Shown: positions 16,578 to 25,300 of the stretch, in pieces
Position numbering within the stretch: position 1 is the stretch's first letter
Layout of the letters: the number at the start of each line of letters is the position of its first letter
Origin: Acidovorax sp. RAC01
Lineage (GTDB): Bacteria; Pseudomonadota; Gammaproteobacteria; Burkholderiales; Burkholderiaceae_C
Length of the DNA: 64,000 bases
Direction of reading: 5' to 3'
Assembly (NCBI RefSeq): GCF_001714725.1
Contig: NZ_CP016447.1
Location: forward strand, 496,001 to 560,000
Translations under genes and position numbers: made by a program
The notes under the pieces: model-generated
Told to the model about the DNA's origin: nothing
The model's database searches: none
What the model saw: the letters and a program-made list of their open reading frames with translations, nothing else

Positions 16578-16949
16578 TCAGTGGCAGGGCTCAAAGCGCC
16601 TGCAAGCCTCTGCCAGCGCAATGGTTGTCAGCGTGTTTTCGCCATCCACTCGCCGGAACGTGAACTGGACCCACGCGCCTTGCGGAATCCCCTCCAGCAG
16701 CGTGCGGTCCACCACGCGAAACGCATGTGTGGCGTAGGGGATTTTCGCGTTGGGAACCAGCTTGAGACGCACGTACAGCTTGCCGTCGGTGCCTGGCTCC
16801 TGGAACACCGACACAACACGCGCCCGCGTGTAGACGGGTTTCGCCTGCACTGGCGCCTCTGCATGGGCCACAGCCACGGCGGCCGTGCTGGCGCCCAGCA
16901 CCGCGCACAGCACCCAGACCAGGGCTTTGACGCTGCGCGCCGCCCTCAT
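16578..16949 (-). CDS. Small secreted protein with CusF-like domain lacking metal ligands
   Basis: This 123-residue protein has a signal peptide (VKALVWVLCAVLGASTAAVAVAHA, cleavage near residue 30). The mature part, especially FRVVDRTLLEGIPQGAWVQF and the closing TLTTIALAEACRR, resembles the OB-fold CusF family of periplasmic copper chaperones. The methionine pair and tryptophan that bind Cu(I) in CusF are absent (ATHAFRV stands at the M-x-M position), so copper binding is unlikely. The ATG at 16949 overlaps the stop codon of the S9 peptidase gene (TGATG), showing translational coupling. An alternative GTG at 16961 adds four residues. The assignment is by eye and tentative. Confidence 0.6.
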   Translation of the reverse strand: MRAARSVKALVWVLCAVLGASTAAVAVAHAEAPVQAKPVYTRARVVSVFQEPGTDGKLYVRLKLVPNAKIPYATHAFRVVDRTLLEGIPQGAWVQFTFRRVDGENTLTTIALAEACRRFEPCH

Positions 16950-18934
16950 CAAAACGCCCACGCCCCCAGCTGGAAGTAGTCAAACCCGCTGGTGCGCCCG
17001 CCCAGGCACTTCGCCAGGAAATCTTCGGTCTTGCGGTACATCGTGAGGTTGTTGGGCCAGCGCTGGTTGCCGTGGCCGTCGCCTTTGAAGGTGACGAAAT
17101 CGACCTCTTTACCGGCCTTGCGCAGCGCAGCCACCATCCACTCAGACTGCTCCAGCTTCACACGCGGGTCGTTCACGCCGTGCATGATGAGGATGGGCTT
17201 TTGTGCATGGTGGGCGCGGTACAGGGGTGATTTCGCGTCCATGCGGGCGCGGTCTTCGGGCACAGCGGGGTTGCCCACGTAGCGGTGCCACCAGGGCAGG
17301 CCCAGCTCCCAGTAGGGCGGCGCGGCCTCCAGCAGGCGGGCGATGTCGGTCACGCCCACCACATCCACCGCGCAGGCAAACACCTCGGGCGTGAAGGTCG
17401 CGCCCACCAGGGCCGAATAGCCGCCGTAGCTGGCCCCGTAGATGGCCACGCGCGCCGGGTCGGCTACGCCGCGGTCTACCGCCCAGCGCACGCCGTCGAT
17501 CAGGTCGTCATGCATGCGGCCGGCAAATTCGCCCATGGCTTTTTCCATGTGCGCGCGGCCATAGCCGCTGGAGCCGCGGTAGTTCACCTGCAGCACGGCG
17601 TAACCACGGTTGGCCAGAAACTGCTGCATGGCACGGCTGGTGGCCCCGTCGCCCCAGCGATCCCGCGCCCAGGGGCCGCCATGCACCAGCAGCACCATGG
17701 GCAGCCGCTGCGATGCCGCGCCCACGGGCCGCGTGAGGTAGCCATGGAGGGTGAGCCCGTCACGCGCCGCGTAGGTGATGGGCTCGGTGGGCGCCAAGTC
17801 CCTGGCAATCAGGCTGAGCCGGTTCTCGCCGAGAAAGCGGGGCGCCTGCCCCTCGCGCAACAGGTAGGTGCGCGTGCCCCGGTCGGTGGCCACCGCCACC
17901 GTGAGCACCTTGTCGGTCTGGTCTGCGCTGGTCACCAGCACTTCTGCGGGCCTGTCGCCTACCAGCGCGGTCAGCTGGGCATCAAGTGCCGGGTCGAACA
18001 CCTTGCGCGCGGGGTAGCCCGGCATGAAGTACGCGAGCAGCGGCTCACGGGTGCGGCGGCTCAGGGTCACGTTGTCCAGGTCCACATCGGGCGAGGCAAA
18101 CCATTCTTGCTCGCCCCCGGTGGTCAGGTCCAGCCGCACCAGCGCCAGCTTGTCGCGCCCGCGGTTCGACAGCGCCCAGGCCTTGCGCCCCTCGTCATGC
18201 AGGCCAAAGATGTTCAGGGTGTCCCAGCGGCTGCGTTCTACCACGGGCACCCACGTGCCCGGCTCTTTGCCCGGCCGCTCCAGCAGCACCTGCTCGCCCT
18301 TGATCTGCGCGCGGGCGCGCAGCTGGCCCGTGGTGTCCGCACCCCACCAGCTCACGTTGCCGGGGTTGGTGGCCATGAGCATTGGCGCACCGCCCGCGGG
18401 GTTCACGCGGTACAGGTCGAACACCTTCTTGTCGCGCTGGTTGGAAGTGACGATGAAGTCCGGCGACGCATCCACCGCCTCTGCAAAATGCGCCACCGAC
18501 CGCGGCGCAGGCATCAGCTCGCGCAGCTCGGTGCCCGGGCCGTCCACCAGCCCGGCATAGATGCGGGTGTTTTCATCGCCCGTAGGGTCGGCCGTGACGC
18601 CAAGCCAGCGGCTGTCTGCACTGAAGCGGATGGCGCGTGCACGGATGCGAAACGCCTTGGCGTCACCCCCATCGATGGACTGGACCCACACCGCGGGCAC
18701 CACGCCGTCGGTGCCAAACCAGGCGATGCGCTGGCCGTCGGGCGACACGCGGTAACCGCCCGTGGACTGCCGGCTGGCGACAAAGTCGCGCACCGGGACC
18801 AGGTCGGGCAGCTGCGCGCCCGCCAGCGCCGGGTGCGTGGGCCCGGAGGCGCAGCCCGACAGTGCCAGTGCCACCGCCAAAGCCGCTGCGGCGCGCCACA
18901 CTGATTGCCACGCCGTTGCGCTGGGTTGTGCCAT
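16949..18934 (-). CDS. S9 family (prolyl oligopeptidase-like) lipoprotein peptidase
   Basis: This 661-residue serine peptidase has a lipoprotein signal ending ALALSGC with the lipidated Cys28, so it should be anchored in the envelope. A beta-propeller-like region occupies about 60-400 and an alpha/beta-hydrolase domain about 410-650. The catalytic triad is Ser502 in GASYGGYSA, Asp589 in GVNDPRVK and His621 in GDGHGNQ. The family cleaves short peptides after Pro or related residues. The ATG at 18934 follows ACGGAGC; the open frame extends far upstream without similarity. The next gene, a small CusF-like protein, overlaps its stop codon. Confidence 0.93.
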   Translation of the reverse strand: MAQPSATAWQSVWRAAAALAVALALSGCASGPTHPALAGAQLPDLVPVRDFVASRQSTGGYRVSPDGQRIAWFGTDGVVPAVWVQSIDGGDAKAFRIRARAIRFSADSRWLGVTADPTGDENTRIYAGLVDGPGTELRELMPAPRSVAHFAEAVDASPDFIVTSNQRDKKVFDLYRVNPAGGAPMLMATNPGNVSWWGADTTGQLRARAQIKGEQVLLERPGKEPGTWVPVVERSRWDTLNIFGLHDEGRKAWALSNRGRDKLALVRLDLTTGGEQEWFASPDVDLDNVTLSRRTREPLLAYFMPGYPARKVFDPALDAQLTALVGDRPAEVLVTSADQTDKVLTVAVATDRGTRTYLLREGQAPRFLGENRLSLIARDLAPTEPITYAARDGLTLHGYLTRPVGAASQRLPMVLLVHGGPWARDRWGDGATSRAMQQFLANRGYAVLQVNYRGSSGYGRAHMEKAMGEFAGRMHDDLIDGVRWAVDRGVADPARVAIYGASYGGYSALVGATFTPEVFACAVDVVGVTDIARLLEAAPPYWELGLPWWHRYVGNPAVPEDRARMDAKSPLYRAHHAQKPILIMHGVNDPRVKLEQSEWMVAALRKAGKEVDFVTFKGDGHGNQRWPNNLTMYRKTEDFLAKCLGGRTSGFDYFQLGAWAF

Positions 18935-19082
18935 GTTTTTTGCTCCGTCCCTGTGAAGAAGCCCATTGTGCAGAAGGGCGTCCGCCATGGCGAGCGTGGT
19001 ACACGGTGTTTTCGTTAGCATTCGCCTGCCCCGCGGCACGTGGCGCCGTGGCGGCCTCGCTTTACTTCCACCGCCATTTTCC

Positions 19083-19406
19083 ATGTCCGACCCTGCCCAC
19101 CCCTGCCTTGCATGCGGCGCCTGCTGCGCCAGCTTTCGCGTGGACTTTGCCGTGTACGAGATGCAGGCTATGGGCGGCACGGTGCCCGACGACCTGGCGG
19201 TCGAGGTCAATGGCAGCACCTGCCGCATGCGCGGCACCGGGCACGTGCCCATCCGCTGCGTGGCATTGACCGGCAAGGTGGGCGAGCAGGTAGCTTGCAG
19301 CATTTACGAGCAGCGCCCGTCGCCCTGCCGCGCGTTCGAGGCAGGCGAGTACGCCTGCAACAAGGCCCGCATGCGCCATGGCCTGCCGCCGCTGGAAATG
19401 GCGTGA
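19083..19406 (+). CDS. YkgJ family cysteine cluster protein
   Basis: This 107-residue protein has the CxxCGACC start (CLACGACCASF), a second Cys in GSTCRMRG, and the closing IRCVALTG, CSIYEQRPSPCR and EYACNKAR motifs of the YkgJ/UPF0153 zinc- or iron-chelating family. Its function is unknown. It is cytoplasmic, with no signal peptide. The ATG at 19083 is the conserved start. It is divergent from the S9 peptidase gene. Confidence 0.93.
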   Translation: MSDPAHPCLACGACCASFRVDFAVYEMQAMGGTVPDDLAVEVNGSTCRMRGTGHVPIRCVALTGKVGEQVACSIYEQRPSPCRAFEAGEYACNKARMRHGLPPLEMA

Positions 19407-19518
19407 TGTGCTGGCCCGGCTCTGCACGCGGCGATATTGTTTAGGCTTCAACAATTTTTCCAGGCCTGTTGGAAATAACCGACACCACGGTTTTTAGGGG
19501 ACATGCAAACTTTGTCCC

Positions 19519-20169
19519 ATGCCAGCCAGCCCATCCTTTACCGCCCGCCAGCTCTGGGACATCTCGCCGCCCGTGCATGCGGGCAGCCCGGTGTTTCCGG
19601 GTGACACGGCCTACAGCCAGCAGTGGTGCGCCACCATCGGCCCCGGCTGCCCGGTCAACGTGAGTGCCATCACCATGTCGCCCCACGTAGGCGCCCATGC
19701 CGATGCGCCCCTGCACTACGACGCTCAGGGCGCCACCATCGGCGACGTGTCGCTCGACGCATTCCTCGGCCCGTGCCGCGTGATCCATGCCATCGGCTGC
19801 GGCCCGCTCATCGGCTGGGAACACCTTGCCCACGCCGTGGACGACGCCCTGCCCCCACGCGTGCTGGTGCGCACCTATGCCCAGGCCCCCGCGGACTGGG
19901 ACGGTCAGCTCACCGCCTACGCGCCCGGCACCATCGAGCGCTTGGCCGACCTGGGCGTGTTGCTGGTGGGCATCGACACCGCCAGCATCGACCCGGCCGA
20001 CAGCAAGCTGCTTCCCAGCCACCAGGTCATTCGCCGCCGCGGCCTGCGCGTGCTGGAAAACCTGGTGCTCGACCACGTGCCCGAGGGCGACTACGAACTG
20101 ATTGCCCTGCCGCTCAGGCTGAGCACGGCCGATGCGTCGCCGGTGCGCGCGGTGCTCCGGGCGCTTTGA
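19519..20169 (+). CDS. kynB: Kynurenine formamidase
   Basis: This 216-residue metal-dependent cyclase-fold hydrolase converts N-formylkynurenine to kynurenine and formate. The metal-binding motif HVGAHADAP is at 56-64, preceded by PVFPGDT, as in bacterial KynB. It is the first gene of a kynB-kynU-kynA set covering tryptophan to anthranilate. The ATG at 19519 is the natural start. The gene is followed by a repeat copy (20188-20240) before kynU. Confidence 0.97.
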   Translation: MPASPSFTARQLWDISPPVHAGSPVFPGDTAYSQQWCATIGPGCPVNVSAITMSPHVGAHADAPLHYDAQGATIGDVSLDAFLGPCRVIHAIGCGPLIGWEHLAHAVDDALPPRVLVRTYAQAPADWDGQLTAYAPGTIERLADLGVLLVGIDTASIDPADSKLLPSHQVIRRRGLRVLENLVLDHVPEGDYELIALPLRLSTADASPVRAVLRAL

Positions 20170-20187
20170 CCTCACCCATTTCAAGCA

Positions 20188-20240
20188 TTTTTGGCCGCTA
20201 GCGCATACCCCGTAATCTCTGACAGCTATCAAAACAGAAG
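20188..20240. repeat. Comamonadaceae interspersed repeat, kynB-kynU spacer
   Basis: TTGGCCGCTAGCGC at the left and CAGCTATCAAAA at the right match the copy at 39181-39237. The centre is diverged. Confidence 0.8.
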
Positions 20241-20258
20241 CAACTGACCTGAATCGCC

Positions 20259-21569
20259 ATGACGACCACCCTGGAAGACTGCCGCGCGCTCGACGCGCAA
20301 GACCCGCTGCGCGCACTGCGCGAACACTTCAGCCTGCCCGCAGGCGTGATCTACCTCGACGGAAATTCCCTGGGCGTGTTGCCCCGGGCCGCCGCCGCCC
20401 GCGTGGCCGATGTGGTGACCCGCGAATGGGGCACCGACCTCATCAAATCCTGGAACACCGCGAGCTGGTTCGACCTGCCCCAGCGCCTGGGCAACCAGCT
20501 GGCCCCGCTGATCGGCGCGGGCAAGGACGAAGTGGTGTGCACCGACAGCACGTCCATCAACCTGTACAAGGTGCTGAGCGCCGCGCTGAACATCGCCCGC
20601 GAAGACAGCCCCGCCCGCAAGCGCGTCGTGAGCGAGCGCAGCAACTTCCCCACCGACCTCTACATTGCAGAAGCCTTGTGCAAGGAGCGCGGCCTGGAGC
20701 TGGTGCTGATAGAGCCCGAGGACATTGCCACCGCGCTGACCACCGACGTGGCCGTGCTCATGCTCACGCACGTGAACTACCGCACCGGCGCCATGCACGA
20801 TATGGACACCATCACCGCCGCCGCACACGCCCAGGGCATCCTGTGCGTGTGGGACCTGGCGCACAGCGCGGGTGCGGTACCGGTCGACCTGAACAGCGCA
20901 GGCGGGGATTTCTCGGTGGGCTGCGGCTACAAGTACCTCAATGGCGGCCCCGGTGCCCCGGCCTTTGTGTGGGTGCACCCGCGCTATGCCAGCCGTTTCT
21001 GGCAACCGCTGTCGGGCTGGTGGGGCCACGCGGCGCCGTTTGCCTTCACGCCGGATTACCAGCCCGCCCCCGGCATCACGCGCTACCTGTGCGGCACGCA
21101 GCCCATCATCAGCCTGTCGGCCCTGCAGTGCGGGCTGGATGTGTTCACCGCCGCCGAGGCGCTGGGCGGCATGGCTGCACTGCGCGCCAAGTCGCTGGCG
21201 CTCACCGACCTGTTCATCACGCTGGTGCAAGAGCGCTGCGCCGGCCACGGCCTGGGCCTGGCCACGCCGCGTGAGCATGCCCGGCGCGGCTCGCAGGTAT
21301 GCCTGACGCGGGACGAAGGTGCGGGCGTGAACGGCCAGGGCAGCGGCGCGTACGCCATCGTGCAGGCTTTGATTGCACGCGGGGTGATCGGTGACTTCCG
21401 CAAGGGGGACGGTGGGAAGGGTCCGCACAAGGACATCCTGCGCTTTGGCTTCACGCCCCTGTACATCGGCTTTGAAGACGTGTGGAAAGCGGTGGAGCAT
21501 CTGCGCCAGGTGCTGGAGAGCGGCGAGTGGCAGCAGCCTGCGTTCAACCAGACGCATGCGGTCACGTGA
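20259..21569 (+). CDS. kynU: Kynureninase
   Basis: This 436-residue PLP enzyme cleaves kynurenine to anthranilate and alanine. The PLP lysine is Lys225 in [14 protein letters not shown], and the cofactor-binding WDLAHSAGA at 198-206 and the entry motif IYLDGNSLG are intact. It is slightly longer than the usual 415-420 residues. The ATG at 20259 lies just past a repeat copy and lacks a clear ribosome binding site. It sits between kynB and kynA. Confidence 0.97.
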   Translation: MTTTLEDCRALDAQDPLRALREHFSLPAGVIYLDGNSLGVLPRAAAARVADVVTREWGTDLIKSWNTASWFDLPQRLGNQLAPLIGAGKDEVVCTDSTSINLYKVLSAALNIAREDSPARKRVVSERSNFPTDLYIAEALCKERGLELVLIEPEDIATALTTDVAVLMLTHVNYRTGAMHDMDTITAAAHAQGILCVWDLAHSAGAVPVDLNSAGGDFSVGCGYKYLNGGPGAPAFVWVHPRYASRFWQPLSGWWGHAAPFAFTPDYQPAPGITRYLCGTQPIISLSALQCGLDVFTAAEALGGMAALRAKSLALTDLFITLVQERCAGHGLGLATPREHARRGSQVCLTRDEGAGVNGQGSGAYAIVQALIARGVIGDFRKGDGGKGPHKDILRFGFTPLYIGFEDVWKAVEHLRQVLESGEWQQPAFNQTHAVT

Positions 21570-21600
21570 TCCCTGACCGTCCTCTGAAAACCCAAATCCG

Positions 21601-21657
21601 TTCACGCTGAGCCTGTCGAAGCAGTGGCGTGGCTTCGACAAGCTCAGCCCGAACGGC
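21601..21657. repeat. Inverted repeat of the GCTGAGC..TGTCGAAGC family (kynU-kynA spacer)
   Basis: GCTGAGCCTGTCGAAGC at 21606-21622 pairs with GCTTCGACAAGCTCAGC at 21632-21648 with one mismatch in 17, forming a stable hairpin. A single half-copy of the same family lies at 39102-39126. Confidence 0.85.
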
Positions 21658-21712
21658 TTTGATGGATCGAACGCAAATCAGCGGGATACCCAGCGAACGC
21701 AGGAGACTGACC

Positions 21713-22600
21713 ATGTGCCCCTTTTCCCCAACAAACACTCCCTCCAACGCGACACCCGACCCCGCCCTGCCTGAATCCATCGTGCACGCGGAGCGCGCCC
21801 AGCTCGACTTCAGCCAATCCATGAGCTACGGCGACTACCTGCAGCTCGACGCCATCCTCACGGCACAAAAGCCGCTGTCGCCCGCGCACGACGAGATGCT
21901 GTTCATCGTGCAGCACCAGACCAGCGAGCTGTGGATGAAGCTCATGCTGCACGAACTGCGTGCCGCCATTGCGCACATCGCCAACGACGAGCTGCAGATG
22001 GCTTTCAAGATGCTGGCGCGCGTGAGCAAGATCATGGAGCAGCTAGTGCACGCGTGGGACGTGCTGGCCACCATGACGCCGCCCGAATACACGGCCATGC
22101 GCCCGTACCTGGGGCAGTCCAGCGGGTTCCAGAGCTACCAGTACCGCAGCATCGAATTTGCCCTGGGCAACAAGAACCGCGCCATGCTCCGGCCGCACGA
22201 GCACCGCGCCGACCTGCTGGCCCAGGTGCAGGCCGCGTACAAGGCGCCCTCGCTGTACGACGAGGCCCTGCGCCTTCTGGCCCGGCGCGGCATCCCCGTG
22301 CCCGCCAGCCATCTGGACCGCGACTGGACGCAGCCCTATGCGGAAGACGCAGGCGTGGAGCAGGCCTGGCTGGTGGTGTACCGCAACCCCAAGGACCACT
22401 GGGACCTGTACCAGCTGGGCGAAGAACTGACCGACCTGGAAGACGCGTTCCGGCTCTGGCGCTTTCGGCACGTGACCACGGTGGAGCGGGTGATCGGCTT
22501 CAAGCGCGGCACGGGGGGCACCGGAGGCGTGAGCTACCTGCGCAAGATGCTCGACGTGGTGCTGTTCCCGGAGATCTGGCGGCTGCGCACCGACCTGTAA
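21713..22600 (+). CDS. kynA: Tryptophan 2,3-dioxygenase
   Basis: This 295-residue heme enzyme opens the indole ring of tryptophan to give N-formylkynurenine. The segment [19 protein letters not shown], the distal helix ([14 protein letters not shown]), the heme-ligand His253 in [20 protein letters not shown] and the closing [13 protein letters not shown] are intact. The ATG at 21713 is fixed by AGGAGA upstream. The frame stays open upstream to 21629, across an inverted repeat, but that part is not conserved. It is the last gene of the kyn set. Confidence 0.97.
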   Translation: MCPFSPTNTPSNATPDPALPESIVHAERAQLDFSQSMSYGDYLQLDAILTAQKPLSPAHDEMLFIVQHQTSELWMKLMLHELRAAIAHIANDELQMAFKMLARVSKIMEQLVHAWDVLATMTPPEYTAMRPYLGQSSGFQSYQYRSIEFALGNKNRAMLRPHEHRADLLAQVQAAYKAPSLYDEALRLLARRGIPVPASHLDRDWTQPYAEDAGVEQAWLVVYRNPKDHWDLYQLGEELTDLEDAFRLWRFRHVTTVERVIGFKRGTGGTGGVSYLRKMLDVVLFPEIWRLRTDL

Positions 22601-22669
22601 TGCCAGCGGGCCGGGCCTGCGGGGAAAATTTCAGACCCAAATGGCCGTCAGGGCATTCAAATCAACCCC

Positions 22670-22699
22670 TTGTAGCTATCAATATGTGAGCATTTTGGC
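22670..22699. repeat. Partial Comamonadaceae repeat after kynA
   Basis: TTGTAGCTATCAATATGTGAGCATTTTGGCC retains the two ends of the repeat but not its central palindrome. Confidence 0.5.
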
Positions 22700-22732
22700 C
22701 CATTGATGGGCCATTGATGGGCTATTAATGGG
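22700..22732. repeat. Three tandem 11-bp units
   Basis: CCATTGATGGG, CCATTGATGGG and CTATTAATGGG lie head to tail. The first two are identical and the third differs at two positions. Each unit is itself nearly palindromic. Confidence 0.8.
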
Positions 22733-22803
22733 CGAAAGCCCTTGCTGCCACCGGACGCTGCAGCAGTTGCGGCCCGCGCTGCGGCGCCGCAGCAAAGCGG
22801 TGC

Positions 22804-23163
22804 TCAGCGCCCGCCGGCCACCATCATCACGCCATTGCCGCGGCACCAGATGGGTGCGAGGTGGCCGATCTGGATGGTGAGTTCATTGCCCTTGCCCATC
22901 ACGGTGGTGGGGCCGTTGCTGAAGGCGTAGCCGGTGTCGGCCGTCTGGCGGGGCAGGTCCACCGTCCAGCCGCTGCGCAGCAGCACGCCGCGGCCCTGCT
23001 CGGGGTAGAACTGCATCTCGACCTTTTCACCGTTGCCGCACGCAAACCGCATGCTGCTGCCATCGGCCGGGTCGGCAAACGCCTGCTGCAGCGTGGGCTG
23101 GCTGGCGCAGCCGGTAAGCACGACCGCGGCCACTGCGCCGCACAGCGAAAACACCTTCTTCAT
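22804..23163 (-). CDS. MliC-like lipoprotein (putative lysozyme inhibitor)
   Basis: This 119-residue lipoprotein has a signal peptide with lipobox VLTGC. The mature domain has the eight-stranded-barrel pattern of MliC: MRFACGNGEKVEMQFYPEQG, VLLRSGWTVDLPRQ, TGYAFSNG and a final Cys in APIWCRGNG, with two cysteines that could pair. MliC proteins inhibit C-type lysozyme at the envelope. The key inhibitory loop cannot be judged by eye. The ATG at 23163 has AGGAG upstream. Confidence 0.8.
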   Translation of the reverse strand: MKKVFSLCGAVAAVVLTGCASQPTLQQAFADPADGSSMRFACGNGEKVEMQFYPEQGRGVLLRSGWTVDLPRQTADTGYAFSNGPTTVMGKGNELTIQIGHLAPIWCRGNGVMMVAGGR

Positions 23164-23601
23164 CGCTTACTCCTGAGTTGCGCTGTGCACTGGTGCACCG
23201 CGCCTGCCTGGTCGCTGCCTGCCACCCTGCGTTCAGGGGGCCGCTGCTCTTCAAAGCACATTCCTTGCCACCGGCGCCATCCGGGCTTGCGCACCTGAGG
23301 GAGCCCGCCGTTGCGCGTGTTTGGCACGCTTGTTCGTGGCACTCAGGTTGCCTGACCGCTCCGGTCGCGTCATTGGGGTGATCCCCCAGATCGGGAGGCG
23401 CCTCTAAATTCTGCGCAAGGCCGATGGCACGGCAGTGACGGCACGGTGCAGGATCCATCTGCGCGGGATTGGGGCGCTGGGGCAACGCAATCGCTCATCT
23501 GCAAAGGCGATTGCGCCGCGGAGACCGTCTAAAAAAAGTTCCAGGCCCCGTGCCTGAGACCTGGGCGAGCGACGGAAAGAGCCCCTCAGTACATACCCCT
23601 A
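23164..23601. other. Intergenic region without recognised content
   Basis: This stretch holds the promoter side of the MliC-like gene (leftward) and leads into a decayed transporter gene. I see no convincing gene, repeat or RNA in it. Confidence 0.5.
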
Positions 23602-23993
23602 CGCACCATCACGGCCATCCTGGCGGCCAGCCCGCGGGCGGAGTTCGGCCCGTCGCCGCAGGCGCTGGGCGTATTTGCGGGCAGCTTTGCCTGTGCATCT
23701 GCATTTGCATGTACCGTTGCATTGGCACCCTGCAGCGGTTCATGGGCGTGGGCATCGACCTGCAGGGCGCGCGCCGCACCCTGTGCGCAGCAGTCCCGCT
23801 GGCGATCCGCGCCGCGGCGCTGTCGGCGCTGGCGCCGGGCTTTGGAGCGCTGCCGTGGGGCCCGGTGCCGATGGACGTGGGCTGCGCGCCTGCGTTTTGA
23901 GTGGGCACGGTGTTCATCGCGCGGCAGTTTCCGCCACAGCGCATGGCCATGGCGTCGGGCGTTGCCATGGGCGCCGGCGGCCTGGGCATGCGG
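23602..23993 (+). pseudogene. Remnant of an MFS transporter gene
   Basis: Translation in one frame from 23602 gives FGPSPQALGVFAGSFACA, typical of MFS helix 2. Similarity then continues in a second frame (LQRFMGVGI ... ARRTLCAAVPLAIRAAALSA, LAPGF), reaches an in-frame TGA at 23898-23900, and resumes in that frame as VGTVFIARQFPPQRMAMASG, which matches the helix 4-5 region of MFS permeases. So at least one frameshift and one stop interrupt it, and only the N-terminal third survives. It ends at the 3' end of the leftward monooxygenase gene. Confidence 0.55.
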
Positions 23994-23997
23994 TGGG

Positions 23998-25275
23998 TCA
24001 GAGCGAGGTGGCGCCTGCGCCGTCGCCCCGGTACAGCCAGGGCACGTCCAGCAGCCGCTCGCCCAGCAGGCGCAGCGACAGGTCGCGCCCCCAGCGTACG
24101 GGCCCGGTGGCGTGGAAGATGCGCCCGTTGCGGATGGAGCGCGCCTGTACGCGGGCGTTGCGCTCCCAGCGGTTGAGCGCGTAGCGGCGCAGTCGCAGCG
24201 GCACCTCCAGGTCGTGCATCGACAGCGCGCGTTGCAGTTCGGCCGCATCTTCAATGGCCATGCCCGCACCCTGTGCAAGGTAAGGCCGCATGGGGTGGGC
24301 GGCGTCGCCCAGCAAGGCCACCAGCCCCTGCGCCATGTCGTCGGCACTGCGCAGGGGCGGCCGGTCGCACAGCGGCCACAGGCGCCAGCCTGCACCCCAG
24401 GCGGCGGGCGCGCTGGTTGCGTTGCCCGCGCTGGCCGGGTGATCGCCCGCACGCACCGGGCCCTGCTGCTCGCCCACGCTGCGCACCAGGTCCTGCAGCG
24501 CGGTGCAGGTGCCGCGCAGGGCCTGCTCCAGCCCCGCGGCGTTGGCGGCGTGGTCCCAGTTTTCCAGGTCGGCCGGCGCGGGGCCCTGCACGATGACCAC
24601 CAGGTTCATCAGCTCGCCACGGCGCACGGGGTACTGCACAGCGTGCAGGCGCGGGCCCAGCCACGCGGTGACCTGGCTGGTGCGCAGGGCATCGGGCAAG
24701 GCGTCCTGCCGTATCAGGGCGCGGTAGGCCAGGTGCCCGGTCACACGCGGGGGCAGGGCGCCGAGCAGCTGGGTGCGGGTGCGGCTCCACAGCCCGTCGG
24801 CACCCACCAGGGCATCGGCTTCGATCTGCTTGCCACGGCTGGTGCGCAGCGTGACCACGCCGTCGGCATCGGCAAAGCTGTCGACGGCATGGTCCAGGTG
24901 GCATTGCGTGTCGGTGTACTTGCCCACCGCCGCCAGCAGCAGGCCGTGCAGGTCGGCACGGTGGATGGAGGCATAGGCTGCGCCGTAGCGCTGCACCGCG
25001 GTGGCACCCAGCGGCAGCGCCGCCAGCTCTTCGCCACTGAGGGCACTGCGCACCTGCAGCCGGGCAGGAAACGCTGCCACATCCTGCAGCGGGCGCTGCA
25101 GGCCCCAGGCCTGGAGGCGGCGCACCACGTTGGGCCCCAGCTGCACGCCCGCGCCCACTTCGCTGAACGCCGCGGCGCGCTCGAACAGCCGCACATCCCA
25201 CCCCGCGCGCGATGCGCCCAGCGCTGCCGCCAGACCACCGATGCCGCCACCTGCCACCACCACCTGTTTTTTCAT
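23998..25275 (-). CDS. FAD-dependent aromatic hydroxylase (salicylate / 3-hydroxybenzoate hydroxylase type)
   Basis: This 425-residue group A flavoprotein monooxygenase has the Rossmann motif GGGIGGL at 9-15, the DG motif in LVGADGLWSRTR and the GD motif in LLGDAAHPMRPYLAQGAGMA. It uses NAD(P)H and O2 to hydroxylate an aromatic ring. The region between VRSVGEQQG and WRLWPLCDRPPL carries about 20 extra residues, rich in Ala and Gly, compared with what I expect before the WxLxDR segment. The ATG at 25275 (MKKQVVVAGGG) is the natural start. No ring-cleavage genes are adjacent, so the substrate is unknown. A decayed MFS gene lies just beyond its 3' end and may have been its transporter. Confidence 0.88.
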   Translation of the reverse strand: MKKQVVVAGGGIGGLAAALGASRAGWDVRLFERAAAFSEVGAGVQLGPNVVRRLQAWGLQRPLQDVAAFPARLQVRSALSGEELAALPLGATAVQRYGAAYASIHRADLHGLLLAAVGKYTDTQCHLDHAVDSFADADGVVTLRTSRGKQIEADALVGADGLWSRTRTQLLGALPPRVTGHLAYRALIRQDALPDALRTSQVTAWLGPRLHAVQYPVRRGELMNLVVIVQGPAPADLENWDHAANAAGLEQALRGTCTALQDLVRSVGEQQGPVRAGDHPASAGNATSAPAAWGAGWRLWPLCDRPPLRSADDMAQGLVALLGDAAHPMRPYLAQGAGMAIEDAAELQRALSMHDLEVPLRLRRYALNRWERNARVQARSIRNGRIFHATGPVRWGRDLSLRLLGERLLDVPWLYRGDGAGATSL

Positions 25276-25300
25276 GCGCGTGATTGTGACGCGGACACGA

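Noticed and set aside
17285..18904. Open frame of 539 codons on the plus strand, antisense to the S9 peptidase
   Set aside because: The composition is His-, Gln- and Arg-rich, typical of antisense shadows, and the peptidase triad on the other strand is intact.
21629..21712. Upstream extension of the kynA frame
   Set aside because: The extra 28 codons come from the inverted repeat and are not conserved. AGGAGA places the start at 21713.
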